Assembly: GCA_046331625.1 (NCBI GenBank)
Contig: JAXLQL010000003.1
Span: 1-64,000 of the forward strand
Length of the DNA: 64,000 nt
From: JAXLQL01 sp046331625
Lineage (GTDB): Bacteria; Acidobacteriota; Terriglobia; Bryobacterales; Bryobacteraceae
Direction: 5' to 3'
The translations under genes were made by a program, and so were the position numbers. This document shows, piece after piece, positions 7,156-17,155 of the stretch (its first letter is position 1; every line of letters begins with the position of its first letter). The notes under the pieces are model-generated. The model had not been told where the DNA came from and did no database searches. It was given only the letters and a program-made list of their open reading frames with translations.

Positions 7156-10116
7156 TCAAAAGGTGATTCGGACCGCGATCTGCATGATTCGCGGATCGAT
7201 GGTGCTGGTAGGCCGAAGATAAGTGGCGTTGGGCGTAAAAACCCTCGTAGCTGCGGCGTAGTTGAAGGGCGTCTGCTGAATAGCGTTGAAGTTCGCACGG
7301 TTAAACGCGTTGAACGCCTCTCCGATCAACTGCAGTCGCAACCGCTCGATCGGAAGCCGAATCTGCTTGGACAATCGCAAGTCTACCGCCGCCAGCCCCG
7401 GCCCTTCGATCGTATTGCGGCCAAAACCGGGCGACCGGTCAGAGAATCGGTTGCCGTCGTTGTTCAAGTCGACGTTGGACCTCGCGCTGAAATAGCGTCC
7501 AGACTGTCCGGTGATTACCGCCGACAACTGCCAACCCTCGACAACCAGCCGAGCCACGGGATTCGTCACACGCCGGCCGAAGCCGATATCCCACACTCCC
7601 GAGCCGATGAAGCGATGTGCGATGTGATTGTCGCCGAGACCGCGGTCGGTGTTCGGATACAGGCTGTCGAGCGCGAGCTTCACGTCTTCGCCGGAGCTGT
7701 TCGGGATCGACGGTGTCGCGTCGGGCACAGTATCAATCACCTTCGAGAATGTGTAACTGGCTTGAAGCTGCAGGCTGCGCCCGTAGCGCTTGGTGAGCTG
7801 CACGAACCCGCCATGATAGATCGAATCGGCGCCGCTTTCCACCATGACGATCCGCCCGAAGTTGGGATTGGGGCGGACCGGTCCTGTGACACCCGGACGG
7901 CGGAACACCGTCACGGGCGTGCCGTCGGCGAATCGCGCGGCCAGGGTTTCATAGGGATAGTGGTTGATGTCGCGTACGCGCGTCAGGTGCACGCCGCGAA
8001 GGCCGGAGTAGCCGAGCGTCAGCGCGTAGTCCTTCGCGAGGCGCGTCTCGAGATTGAAGCTCCATTGGTAGCTGAACGGCGAGCCGAAGTGCGGCTGCAT
8101 CACGTAAATGTCCGGCACCGGGCCTCCTGGTGGCGCGCTGGCAAGCACCTCCGGATAGCGCGGCATGGCCCCTCCCGTCAGGGTCAGTGCCTGCGTCTGG
8201 ATGCCGTTCTGCAGTTGCGTGAAACGCAGAGTCAGCCCCGGAAGACGCCCATAGAAAGCACCCGCGCCGCCGCGGATGACGTTGCGGGAGTCAGGGTCGA
8301 GCCGGTAGGCGAAACCGAGCCGAGGTGCCAGATTCGAGCGATCGAGGGGAATCCGCCCGGTACGCAGATCTTGCGCCAGGAGCTGCCGATCCGGATTGAC
8401 CAGCGAGCCCGACGCATAGTCGAAGAAATCGTAGCGGAGCCCATAGTTCAGCGTCAGCTTCGTTGTGGCGCGCCAGGCATCCTGTGCGAAGAACGCATAG
8501 TCATCGCCGTTGGGAAACACGTTGCCGCCCGGAGTTCCAGGCGAGGTCAGCGTTTGCGCGAAGGCCGACGGGCGCCGGTTGGCGTAATCCGCGAGCGTGT
8601 CGAAAGTGTACTGGCCGAAGAACAGCGTTGTGTTGTATTGGTGCGTGCGCTCGAAGCGGAAATCGTGGCCGAACTTGAAGCTGTGTCGCCCGCGATTCCA
8701 CGTGAGCGTATGCACTACCGAGCCCTTCTTCTGCCGCACGAATCTCGGAAGGAAGTTCGCGCGCCCGAAGTTAAGCATCGTTACCCCGCTTTGCCGAACC
8801 ACCACCTCGGGCCCCGGACCGTTGTCGGCCGAGGGGTTGTCTTCGCCGTAGTAGAGAAGCCGCTGATCGAGTACTTTGTCAGGGCCGAGGATCCAGGTGT
8901 GACTCACGGTGACGCTGTCGGTGTTCAGGATCGTGTCACCGGTATGGTCCAAGGTCGACTGCGCGCCCGGGCTCTCGAAGTTCCTGCCCAAAAAGCGGTG
9001 CGCGTTGTAGCGGACGCTGATCACGTGATTCGCGTTCAGTGACCAGTCCACTTTTCCCGTATGAATATCGTTGCGGAGGCTGGTGGTGTAGGGCGTCATC
9101 AGCCGGCTCAGTTCGCGGACCGCGGCCTGCGAAGCGGCATCGGTGGGGGCCGGGATCGGGAAGTAGACTGGGTTCGGCGAGGTGTTGCGCTGTCCATCGT
9201 AGTTGTAGAAGAAGAACAAACGATTCTTCAGCACCGGCCCGCCGAGGTTGCCGCCGAACTGGTTGAAGTGGTACGGCTGGCGCGGAATGCTCGCGGCGTT
9301 GTTGAAGAACGCGTTTGCGTTCATGGCGCGGTCGCGAAAGAACCAGAACCCGGCTCCGTGCAATTCGTTCGTGCCGGACTTCGTCACGACGTTGACCACT
9401 CCGCCAGTGGCTCGCCCCAACTCGGCCGCGTAGCCGTTGGCGTTCACCTGAAATTCCTGCACCGCGTCTTGGCTGAACGAGTATGGGTTGCGAAAACCTG
9501 CGCGGCCAGCGGATTGACCCCAGAAGGTACTGTTGCTATCCATGCCGTCCACCAGCAGGCTGTTGGCGGGTCCGCGCTGGCCAGAGAAGGAAAGATCGCC
9601 CACGCGCCGGTCACTGACGACGCCCGGCGTCAGCAGCGCGAAGTCGAGAAAGTTGCGGCCGTTGATCGGCAAGTCCCGAACCAGCTTCTCCGTCACTACT
9701 GTGCTGGTTTGTGAGCGCGTGGATTCGATCACGGGCGTCTCCGCGGTGACCTGAATGGAGTCCGTTACTGAACCGGTCTCCAGGTGTACGTCCACCACCA
9801 GCAGTCCGCCGACGCTCAGCGCGAGCCGCTCACGGAGCACGGCACGGAACCCCTCTTTCTGCACGGAAACGCGATAGGCGCCGGCAGGTAGGCGCGGAAA
9901 AGTGAACAAGCCCGCGGTGCCGGTTTCCGCGCGCCTCACGAGTCCCGTGTCAGTGCTCTCCACCGATACCTGCGCTCCTGGAACTGCCGCACCTGTGGGG
10001 TCCGTCACGGCGCCGCCGATGGTGCCGCCGCCGGCTTCCGACTGGGCGAATCCGTTCGATGCGAATAGAACAAGAATCGCCGCTGCTGTAAGGCAGCGGC
10101 GCGGATACGTGCTCAT
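7156..10116 (-). CDS. Oar-like TonB-dependent receptor (receptor 1)
   Basis: This 986-residue outer-membrane receptor starts with a Sec signal peptide (to FASNGFAQ). A carboxypeptidase-regulatory-like domain follows (GGAVTDPTGAAVPGAQVSV to VTAETPV), then a plug domain with LPINGRNFLDF, SLLVDGMDSNS and GGVVNVVTKSGTNELHG. A long beta-barrel ends in ..VRITF, an aromatic C-terminus typical of BAM substrates. The ATG at 10116 is preferred over a TTG at 10134. It lies 65 nt downstream of receptor 2 on the same strand and 26 nt upstream of the metallophosphoesterase, so it probably delivers the substrate or product of that enzyme. The ligand is unknown. Confidence 0.9.
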   Translation of the reverse strand: MSTYPRRCLTAAAILVLFASNGFAQSEAGGGTIGGAVTDPTGAAVPGAQVSVESTDTGLVRRAETGTAGLFTFPRLPAGAYRVSVQKEGFRAVLRERLALSVGGLLVVDVHLETGSVTDSIQVTAETPVIESTRSQTSTVVTEKLVRDLPINGRNFLDFALLTPGVVSDRRVGDLSFSGQRGPANSLLVDGMDSNSTFWGQSAGRAGFRNPYSFSQDAVQEFQVNANGYAAELGRATGGVVNVVTKSGTNELHGAGFWFFRDRAMNANAFFNNAASIPRQPYHFNQFGGNLGGPVLKNRLFFFYNYDGQRNTSPNPVYFPIPAPTDAASQAAVRELSRLMTPYTTSLRNDIHTGKVDWSLNANHVISVRYNAHRFLGRNFESPGAQSTLDHTGDTILNTDSVTVSHTWILGPDKVLDQRLLYYGEDNPSADNGPGPEVVVRQSGVTMLNFGRANFLPRFVRQKKGSVVHTLTWNRGRHSFKFGHDFRFERTHQYNTTLFFGQYTFDTLADYANRRPSAFAQTLTSPGTPGGNVFPNGDDYAFFAQDAWRATTKLTLNYGLRYDFFDYASGSLVNPDRQLLAQDLRTGRIPLDRSNLAPRLGFAYRLDPDSRNVIRGGAGAFYGRLPGLTLRFTQLQNGIQTQALTLTGGAMPRYPEVLASAPPGGPVPDIYVMQPHFGSPFSYQWSFNLETRLAKDYALTLGYSGLRGVHLTRVRDINHYPYETLAARFADGTPVTVFRRPGVTGPVRPNPNFGRIVMVESGADSIYHGGFVQLTKRYGRSLQLQASYTFSKVIDTVPDATPSIPNSSGEDVKLALDSLYPNTDRGLGDNHIAHRFIGSGVWDIGFGRRVTNPVARLVVEGWQLSAVITGQSGRYFSARSNVDLNNDGNRFSDRSPGFGRNTIEGPGLAAVDLRLSKQIRLPIERLRLQLIGEAFNAFNRANFNAIQQTPFNYAAATRVFTPNATYLRPTSTIDPRIMQIAVRITF

Positions 10117-10181
10117 GAGAGCCAAGTTTGGCAAGGCAATGTTGCGGCCAGATCAAAGCTCGATAACGCCGCGGTAACGCG

Positions 10182-13100
10182 CTAGAACGTCATCTTTCCG
10201 CCCAACTGGATGAACCGCGGGAGATTCGTTCCCCGGGTGGCGCCGAAGTTCGGGCTCGAGAAATTCGGCTCGAAGTTGACGAATCGATGCCGGTTGAAGG
10301 CGTTGAACATTTGCCCCTGTACTTCGAGGCGCGCTTTCTCGCCGAGCGCGAAGCGCTTGGTCAACACGAAGTCTTCCTGCAGCACCGGAAACTGGCGCAA
10401 GTCGCCTCTGGTAGGCGCCATCGTTCCGAAGCGAAACACCCCGCCTACCACGGGCGAGGCAAACGCACGCGGATTCGTGATCCGGTTGTCGCGGCCCGGG
10501 TCGAAGCTGCCGCTGCCGATTCCAGACGATGGACTCTGCCCCGCCACCAGGTCCGGACGAAGAACGCGGTTGAAGGCCGGCAAGAGATTGTTCATCGAGA
10601 TCTGCAGCGGATAACCGGATTGATAACGATGCACGCCGGAAATGGTCCAGTCGGCGAGGGCTCGTCCCCGCCAGCCGCCAGACCGGCCGAAAGGCAGCGT
10701 GTACACATAGTGGGCCACGAAGACGTGGGGGACGTCATAAGCCAACAGCGACCGTTCCGCGCGGAGGTTGTAGTGATCCTGCAGGACATTGTCGAGCCCG
10801 CCGAATCCCTGATATCCCGGCGCGTTATAGCCGATCGCCTTTGACCAGGTGTAATTCGCTTCCAGCGAGAAGCCCGAGGCGAATCGCTTGCGGATCTTGA
10901 ACTCGGCGCCATGGTAGGTGGATGCGGCGATCTTTGCCTGATCGGACGTCAGCGTCAGGTATTGCGGATAGGCTCGCAGAGCCTGTGCCACCGATCCGTT
11001 GAAGCCGGCCCACGGAATCGGAATGTTCGCCGCGCGTGCTTCCGGGCTGCTGATGTTGCGGGTGAGTAGTTGGCCGAGCGCGAGGTGCCGCGGCTCCAAC
11101 TGGTTGATGTTGGATAGCTGCGGCGCTACCTGACGCGTGCTCCGATTGCCCACGTAGTTCACTTCGGCCACTAGTTCCCGCCCCAGGTCGCGTTGTACGC
11201 CGAGGCTCCAGCCTTGCGTACGCGGCAACGCAGCCGATGCTTGCTCCACGAAGGTGGCTGCCTGGCCGTTGAGCAACGACGGGTCGATGCGTGGTTCTTT
11301 CGGATAGTTCTGAGGAAAGCCGTCGCGCAGACGGAACGCGGGAGTGATCCCGTTGTCGAGCGTTTGGAACGTGCCTTCGACATTGAATCCCGCGCTCGAA
11401 ACGGCGAGGTAGTTGTCGGCGTAGTAGATGCCGTATCCGCCCCGGAATACTGTCTTCGCACCCACTGCGTAAGCGAAACCGGCACGCGGCCCCCAAGCGG
11501 AAAGATCGCGATCGATCAGCCGCCGTGTTCCGGTGCGGCCAGCTCCGTTGCCCGCGAAGATCAGTCCGCCGAGCCGGTTCCCCGCAAGAGGATTGGGCCG
11601 GCTGAGGTCCATGACGCTGTAGCGATTGTAGTGCTCATAGGGCGCACCCATGAACTCGTGCCGCAGCCCCACGTTGAGCGTCAACTTCTTCGATGCCTTG
11701 AAGTCATTCTGCGCGAAGAAGCCGGTGTAGCTGCGGCGGATTCCACTCACTTGCGGGAAACGTGCGTTGCCCAAGGCCACTTCACCCAGCAGGAAACTGG
11801 CGAAGGAATTGCCCGATCCCGCCGGCGACCCAGGTAGCGCCGTGGCGAGATTGCTGAACGTCAACGCGCCCTGCGTGTTGGTGGTGGCGCGATTGTTCAG
11901 ATGGTTCCAACGGTACTCGGCTCCGAAGCGCCAATTGCTTTTGCCCCGGGTCCAAGACACGGTGTCCTTGACCATGTGGACATTGTCGGTGTTGTCCGTG
12001 ATGCCGCCGCTTGCCGCGCCCACATACCCGTCACCGAAATTGAGAACGGGAAACCAGTCACCCGCAACCCCCGTCCAGCCCAGGCGCGACGGCCATCCGC
12101 GTTGCGCCGTGACCGGATTCACGGGATTGCGGAACAGATTGACTCCGAGGATCAGGCTGTTCAAGAGGTTCGGTTTCAAGACCGCGTCGTAACCCAACCG
12201 GAAGAGCTTGCTGGTGATGTTTTGGAGGATGCCCGAGGTCAGCGGATCGGGCAGGGGATTGTCGAGGCGGAAGCGCGGAATGGAGGTCGAATTGAACGAA
12301 AAGAAGAGTTTGTGATTCGCAGCGATGGAGTGGTCGCCCCGTGCGGTGAAGATGTCGGGATCCAGCCGCTTCTCGCCGATGAACGACGCGAGGTTGAGAG
12401 TACCGGCCGCGTTGGGCGCCGGATACAATGCCGCGATGCGCGCGGCAACCGGATCGATGCGGCTGGCGGGAATTCGGTTGCCAGGAAATGCCGAGCGAGT
12501 GAATCCACCGCCCGATTGCGCCGATGTGGTGGCCGGATCGTAGATGGGAATCTGTCCGCCAGCCGCGTTGCGCCAGTCGCTGAAGTCGCCGGCCACGTTC
12601 GCCGATGACGGGATCTGAACGCGGTTGAAGTTGTCCAAGCCGCGGCGGCGGGAGGATGTCCACGAGAAGAAGAAGAATGTACGGTCGCGGCCATTGTAGA
12701 CCTTGGGCAACCACACTGGGCCGCCCACTGTGACGCCGAACTCGTTCTGCCTCGTTACCGCGCGCTGAGCGGCGAACCAGCTTCGGGCATCCAGTTTGTC
12801 GTTGCGGAAGTATTCGAACGCCGAGCCGTGCAGCGAATTCGTGCCGCTCTTCAAGGCGAAGCTGGTCACGGCCTGAGCTGTGTGCCCGTACTCGGCTGCC
12901 AGTTGCGACGTCTGCAACTTGAACTCGCGCATGGCTTCCACCGGCGGCGCGCTCTCGTTGAAGTTCCCGATCTGGCCCATCTGCCCCGCCGGCAATCCGT
13001 CTACCCAGAACTCGTGCTGAAAAGTAGCGCTGCCGTGCACGCGGATTTGGTTCGAAGCTGCCAGGTTGTCGGCGCCGTCGATGCGCACGTTGCCTTGCAC

Positions 13101-13571
13101 TCCGGCGGTAAGGTAGATGAAAGCGGCTGCCACGCGTACTCGCCCGAGTTGCACCAGCGGCAGGTTCTGTACCTGGTCCTGCGTGATCGTGGTCGAGATC
13201 TCCGGCGATTCCACCTGCAGCACTCCGACGTTCTCGGTCACGTTGATCGACTCGGACACGGACCCGATTTCCAGCCGCACGTCGGCGCGGCTACGCGTGT
13301 CCACGGTCAGAACGACGCCTTTCCGCTCGAATGATTTGAATCCATCCCTGCTGACGGTCACCGTATGACCGCCCGGCGAGAGCGCGGCCACCGTGTAGAG
13401 GCCTTCTTCATTGGTATGAGTCTCGCGGCGTACCATGGTGGCTTCGTTCGTTACCGATACGCTGGCGCCCGCAACGCCACGGCCGGAGCCATCCGTCACC
13501 TGGCCGGTGATCAAGGAAGTCTGCGCCAGCAGCGGAGACACGAGAAGGCTAGCCCAAATCAGAGTCTTCAT
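10182..13571 (-). CDS. Oar-like TonB-dependent receptor (receptor 2)
   Basis: The product has 1129 residues. A short signal peptide (residues 1-17, ending LLAQ) precedes a regulatory-like beta-sandwich (residues 20-110, ITGQVTDGSGRGVAGASVSV). The plug spans about 120-250, with DQVQNLPLVQLGRV, FWVDGLPAGQMGQ and LKSGTNSLHG. The barrel ends in ..LGGKMTF. The plug holds an insertion between LPL and the usual VDG motif that the other receptors lack (VQGNVRIDGADNL). It is the first gene of the leftward operon receptor 2 - receptor 1 - metallophosphoesterase. It is transcribed away from receptor 3 across a 165-bp divergent promoter region. Confidence 0.9.
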   Translation of the reverse strand: MKTLIWASLLVSPLLAQTSLITGQVTDGSGRGVAGASVSVTNEATMVRRETHTNEEGLYTVAALSPGGHTVTVSRDGFKSFERKGVVLTVDTRSRADVRLEIGSVSESINVTENVGVLQVESPEISTTITQDQVQNLPLVQLGRVRVAAAFIYLTAGVQGNVRIDGADNLAASNQIRVHGSATFQHEFWVDGLPAGQMGQIGNFNESAPPVEAMREFKLQTSQLAAEYGHTAQAVTSFALKSGTNSLHGSAFEYFRNDKLDARSWFAAQRAVTRQNEFGVTVGGPVWLPKVYNGRDRTFFFFSWTSSRRRGLDNFNRVQIPSSANVAGDFSDWRNAAGGQIPIYDPATTSAQSGGGFTRSAFPGNRIPASRIDPVAARIAALYPAPNAAGTLNLASFIGEKRLDPDIFTARGDHSIAANHKLFFSFNSTSIPRFRLDNPLPDPLTSGILQNITSKLFRLGYDAVLKPNLLNSLILGVNLFRNPVNPVTAQRGWPSRLGWTGVAGDWFPVLNFGDGYVGAASGGITDNTDNVHMVKDTVSWTRGKSNWRFGAEYRWNHLNNRATTNTQGALTFSNLATALPGSPAGSGNSFASFLLGEVALGNARFPQVSGIRRSYTGFFAQNDFKASKKLTLNVGLRHEFMGAPYEHYNRYSVMDLSRPNPLAGNRLGGLIFAGNGAGRTGTRRLIDRDLSAWGPRAGFAYAVGAKTVFRGGYGIYYADNYLAVSSAGFNVEGTFQTLDNGITPAFRLRDGFPQNYPKEPRIDPSLLNGQAATFVEQASAALPRTQGWSLGVQRDLGRELVAEVNYVGNRSTRQVAPQLSNINQLEPRHLALGQLLTRNISSPEARAANIPIPWAGFNGSVAQALRAYPQYLTLTSDQAKIAASTYHGAEFKIRKRFASGFSLEANYTWSKAIGYNAPGYQGFGGLDNVLQDHYNLRAERSLLAYDVPHVFVAHYVYTLPFGRSGGWRGRALADWTISGVHRYQSGYPLQISMNNLLPAFNRVLRPDLVAGQSPSSGIGSGSFDPGRDNRITNPRAFASPVVGGVFRFGTMAPTRGDLRQFPVLQEDFVLTKRFALGEKARLEVQGQMFNAFNRHRFVNFEPNFSSPNFGATRGTNLPRFIQLGGKMTF

Positions 13572-13736
13572 TCCAAAGACCCTACCAGCCGAACAAAACA
13601 GTCCAGTAGCGGACGCTCGACAGTTCTGTAAATCTTCCTCCGTCCGGAGTAGTCATCGGTTCGCAGCAGGGTGACCGGGCCGAAACAGAGTTGGCATCAC
13701 CGTTTAACCCCCGTTCGGTAACGTGTTCCGGTACCA
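13572..13736. promoter_or_regulatory. Divergent promoter region between receptors 2 and 3
   Basis: The 165 bp separate two divergently transcribed receptor genes and must hold both promoters. By eye I see no E. coli-type Pho box and no strong inverted repeat. The side near receptor 3 contains CGGTAACGTG, loosely like CGTAACGTTG before receptor 4 and CCGTAACCCG before receptor 6. Such short matches are expected by chance in this much DNA. Confidence 0.4.
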
Positions 13737-16700
13737 ATGGCACTCAGGACAAACTGCTTCATTTCAGCCCTGACACTCTTCGGCACATTCGCCGCATTTG
13801 GGCAACTCGACCAGGGCCAGATCGCCGGCGTGATCACGGACCCGGCAAGAGCAGCCGTTACCGGCGCGAAGGTCACCGTCGAGAGCGCGCAGACCGGGCG
13901 GCGCCTCGCTGCCGCGTCCGGTGAGACCGGGACCTACGTCGTCCCCAACCTCCCCGTCGGCTTCTACTCGGTCGAGATCGAAGCCAACGGATTCCGCAAA
14001 TTTGTGCGCGGAAACGTCAAGGTGGACGCTGCCACGCGCACTACCGTCGATGCCGAACTCGCTATCGGATCCGCTTCCGAGACCGTCACGGTGACGGCGG
14101 AAACGGTTGCGTTGCAGGACGCCGGCGCGCAGTTGGGCCGCGTGGTCGAAGCCAAGCAGATTTCCGACCTCGCCCTCAACGGGCGCAATCCGTTGAACCT
14201 CGCACTCATCAAAGCCGGTGTGGTGGGCAGCAACTTCAACGCGTTCAACCCCACCGATCTCGGTTCGAGCCTGTCGATCAACGGCGGGCAGCTCTACGGC
14301 AACAACGTGACGGTCGATGGCGTCAACGTGGTGCGGACTCGCGGAGACGGCCTCTCCGGGCCGGCGCTCATCGGTATCTTCAACGCGGACGCACTGCAGG
14401 AAGTGCAGGTGCTCACGTCGTCGTATCCGGCCGAGTACGGCCGCGCCATGGACGGCCAGATCCGGTTCGTCACCAAGAGCGGAACACAGCGCTTCCACGG
14501 CACGGCCTGGGAGTTCTTTCGCAACTCGAAGCTCGACGCCAACAGTTGGGTTCGCAATGCGAGCAACACGAATGACTCCAAGCGCCCGGCCCCGTTTCGC
14601 TTCAATCAGCCCGGATTCTCGATCGGCGGGCCTGTCTATGTCCCGCGCCGGTTCAACACGAACAAGGACAAGCTCTTCTTCTTCGTCTCCGAGGAGTGGA
14701 TTTCCTATCGCCGCGAGAAGACAGGAACCGCCGTGGTGCCTTCGGCGGCCATGCGCAATGGCGATTTTAGCGAGTTGCTCTCAGCGTCGAATTCATGGTT
14801 CCGGCGTGCGATCGCGGTGCGCGATCCCGAGTCCGGCTCTCCGTTCCCGAACAACGTGATTCCGGCGAGCCGTCTGAGCCGAAACGGAACTGGCCTGTTG
14901 CGTGCGTTCCCAGCGCCGGTTGCCGGGTTCCTCCAAGGCTCCAACAACTGGATCGATTCGCAGCCGAATCCGCGCGACATCCGAAAGGACACCGTGCGCG
15001 CGGACTACATGCTCGGAACCACGCGGCTCTCTTTCAGCGGCACCAACTTCTATTACGCGGAAGACGATCCGTTCCGCGGCAGCTTCACCGTGGCCAACAC
15101 GCGCTGGCGCCGGCCCAACCGCACGGGATCCTTCAGTGCGGCCACGACTCTTTCGCCAATGAAGGTCAACGAATTCACCGCAACCGTGGCCAATGACGTG
15201 GTCCGGATGACGCTCTATCCTTTCGACGGAGTCAACCGCTACGAGCGCTCGCGCTATGGCATCAACTTCGGCTACCTGATTCCCGGGCCGAAGCGAATCG
15301 AAGATCGCATTCCCACCATCGACATCTCCGGCTTCACGACGCTCGACGGCTCATCGAAGCCCGGCAACAGTTCGGGGCCGATGGTCTCGTTCTCTGACAA
15401 CTTCACCTGGATTCTCGGCTCCGGCCACACGATCAAGTTCGGCGGCATGTTCGAGCGCGCCACGCAGATCAATGCCGATCAGGTGGCCTTCAATCAAAAC
15501 GGCTGGTTCACGTTCCGCGACACCGGGAACCCGGCCACCACCGGTTCGGCGCCGGCCAATGCCGCGCTGGGCGCCTACGACACCTACTTCGAGATCGGCA
15601 CCGCCGCGGATACGCATGTCCGTAGCAACGCATTCGAGGCGTTCGTACAGGACACGTGGAAGCTCCGCCCGAACCTCACGCTTGAGATCGGACTGCGGTA
15701 CTCGTACTTCGCGCCGTGGTCGGCGAAATGGAACGACATCGCCAACTTCGATCCGCGCTACTACTCGGTTTCCGGCCGCGCAACGCTCGATCCGCGAACC
15801 GGCGCGATCCTCAGCGGCGAGCCATACAACGGCATCGTCCTCCCCGGCAACGGCTATCCCGATTCGGCCCGCGGCCGCGCGCTCGGCGCGACCGTTCCCA
15901 ACGTGCAGAGGCTGTTCCACAATCTGCCTTCCGGCTTCGTGAACAGCTACGGCGCCAACTTTGCTCCCCGGTTCGGGTTGGCCTGGAGGCCGATCGACAA
16001 GACCGTGGTGCGCGTGGGCGGCGGATCGTTCAAAGCGCGCGAGTTCCTCAATAACGGGACGTTCTTCCGCAACGCTCCGAATCAGGCGCGCGTGGATCTG
16101 GTGAACGGCCGGGTCGACACTCCGGGCGGCAGCGGATCGTCGCTGTTCCCGTTCACCCTCGGCGCCGCGGCTCTCGAGTATCGCTACCCTGCAGCCTACC
16201 AATACAGCCTCTCGATCCAGCGCGAGTTGCCGCTGGGAGTCGTGCTGGATGCATCGTATGTCGGCAAGACGGGCGTGGATCTGTTCCGCACGCGCAACCT
16301 GAATCAACTGCAACCAGGCACCGTACAGGCGAACCCCGGCATCAACGTGAATGCACTGCGCCCCTACTACGGCATCGCCATCATCAACTATAGCGAGCAG
16401 AGCGGTCGCTCGAACTACAACTCGTTCCAGTTGAGCCTCGACCGGCGGTTTCGCTCGGGCATCGGCTTCGGCGTGGCCTACACACGGTCGAAGAACATTG
16501 ACAACGTCTTCACTCCCTTCGACGGATATCACTTCGTGAAAGCGCTCTCGAACAACGACCGCCCGAACGTGCTCTCGATCAACTACATCTACGAACTGCC
16601 GTTTCTGCGAGATAACAAGACTCTCGCCGGAAACATCTTGGGTAACTGGCAGGTCTCGGGCGTCACATACTTCCGCAGCGGCGACCCTCTTTCGGTGGTC

Positions 16701-17087
16701 GATGGCACGGACATTGCCGGGATCGGCACGGGCAGCGCGTCGCAGCCTTGGAATGTGTCCGGTTCCACTTCCATCTCCGGGGAAACCGGTGTAGGGCGCG
16801 CATGGTTCGCCGCTTCTGCGTTCACGCTGCCGCGCGCCGGGACCTTCGGCAATGCTGGCCTGAACATCCTTCGCGGGCCTGCGTTCCAAAACTGGGACGT
16901 GGCGGTGTTCAAGAACATCCGGTTCAGCGAGCGAGTTGGCGCGCAAGTCCGCGTGGAGAGCTTCAACTTCCTCAATCACCCGATCCTCGGCAACCCGAAC
17001 ACCAATCCTCGCTCCGGCGACTTCGGCAAAGCGGTCAGCAAATTCAATGAGCGCAATGTGCAGCTTGGGCTCAAGATCCTTTTCTGA
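13737..17087 (+). CDS. Oar-like TonB-dependent receptor (receptor 3)
   Basis: The product has 1116 residues. The signal peptide runs to about residue 23 (FGTFAAFGQ). The regulatory-like domain covers residues 25-120 (IAGVITDPARAAVTGAKVTV), the plug about 125-255 (LALNGRNPLNLALIKAG, NNVTVDGVNVV, QIRFVTKSGTQRFHG), and the rest is a barrel ending ..QLGLKILF. It is the first gene of a rightward operon: 68 nt separate it from receptor 4, which is followed closely by a glycerophosphodiesterase and btaAB. The pairing of two receptors ahead of lipid-remodelling enzymes suggests uptake of glycerophosphodiesters or lipid headgroups. That is inference. Confidence 0.9.
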   Translation: MALRTNCFISALTLFGTFAAFGQLDQGQIAGVITDPARAAVTGAKVTVESAQTGRRLAAASGETGTYVVPNLPVGFYSVEIEANGFRKFVRGNVKVDAATRTTVDAELAIGSASETVTVTAETVALQDAGAQLGRVVEAKQISDLALNGRNPLNLALIKAGVVGSNFNAFNPTDLGSSLSINGGQLYGNNVTVDGVNVVRTRGDGLSGPALIGIFNADALQEVQVLTSSYPAEYGRAMDGQIRFVTKSGTQRFHGTAWEFFRNSKLDANSWVRNASNTNDSKRPAPFRFNQPGFSIGGPVYVPRRFNTNKDKLFFFVSEEWISYRREKTGTAVVPSAAMRNGDFSELLSASNSWFRRAIAVRDPESGSPFPNNVIPASRLSRNGTGLLRAFPAPVAGFLQGSNNWIDSQPNPRDIRKDTVRADYMLGTTRLSFSGTNFYYAEDDPFRGSFTVANTRWRRPNRTGSFSAATTLSPMKVNEFTATVANDVVRMTLYPFDGVNRYERSRYGINFGYLIPGPKRIEDRIPTIDISGFTTLDGSSKPGNSSGPMVSFSDNFTWILGSGHTIKFGGMFERATQINADQVAFNQNGWFTFRDTGNPATTGSAPANAALGAYDTYFEIGTAADTHVRSNAFEAFVQDTWKLRPNLTLEIGLRYSYFAPWSAKWNDIANFDPRYYSVSGRATLDPRTGAILSGEPYNGIVLPGNGYPDSARGRALGATVPNVQRLFHNLPSGFVNSYGANFAPRFGLAWRPIDKTVVRVGGGSFKAREFLNNGTFFRNAPNQARVDLVNGRVDTPGGSGSSLFPFTLGAAALEYRYPAAYQYSLSIQRELPLGVVLDASYVGKTGVDLFRTRNLNQLQPGTVQANPGINVNALRPYYGIAIINYSEQSGRSNYNSFQLSLDRRFRSGIGFGVAYTRSKNIDNVFTPFDGYHFVKALSNNDRPNVLSINYIYELPFLRDNKTLAGNILGNWQVSGVTYFRSGDPLSVVDGTDIAGIGTGSASQPWNVSGSTSISGETGVGRAWFAASAFTLPRAGTFGNAGLNILRGPAFQNWDVAVFKNIRFSERVGAQVRVESFNFLNHPILGNPNTNPRSGDFGKAVSKFNERNVQLGLKILF

Positions 17088-17155
17088 GGGAGATCGGAGC
17101 GGACCGTCACTGTCCCGACGTGACTTCGTAACGTTGCGATGGTAGTCTTTTTGGC

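Noticed and set aside
7132..9042. 636-codon plus-strand frame opposite receptor 1
   Set aside because: An antisense shadow produced by high GC and codon bias; no ribosome-binding site, no domain, and the opposite strand is a clear receptor gene.
13731..13736. GTAAC-containing motif shared by several receptor promoters, considered as a common regulator site
   Set aside because: The match is only five to seven bases and its position relative to the start varies, so chance explains it.
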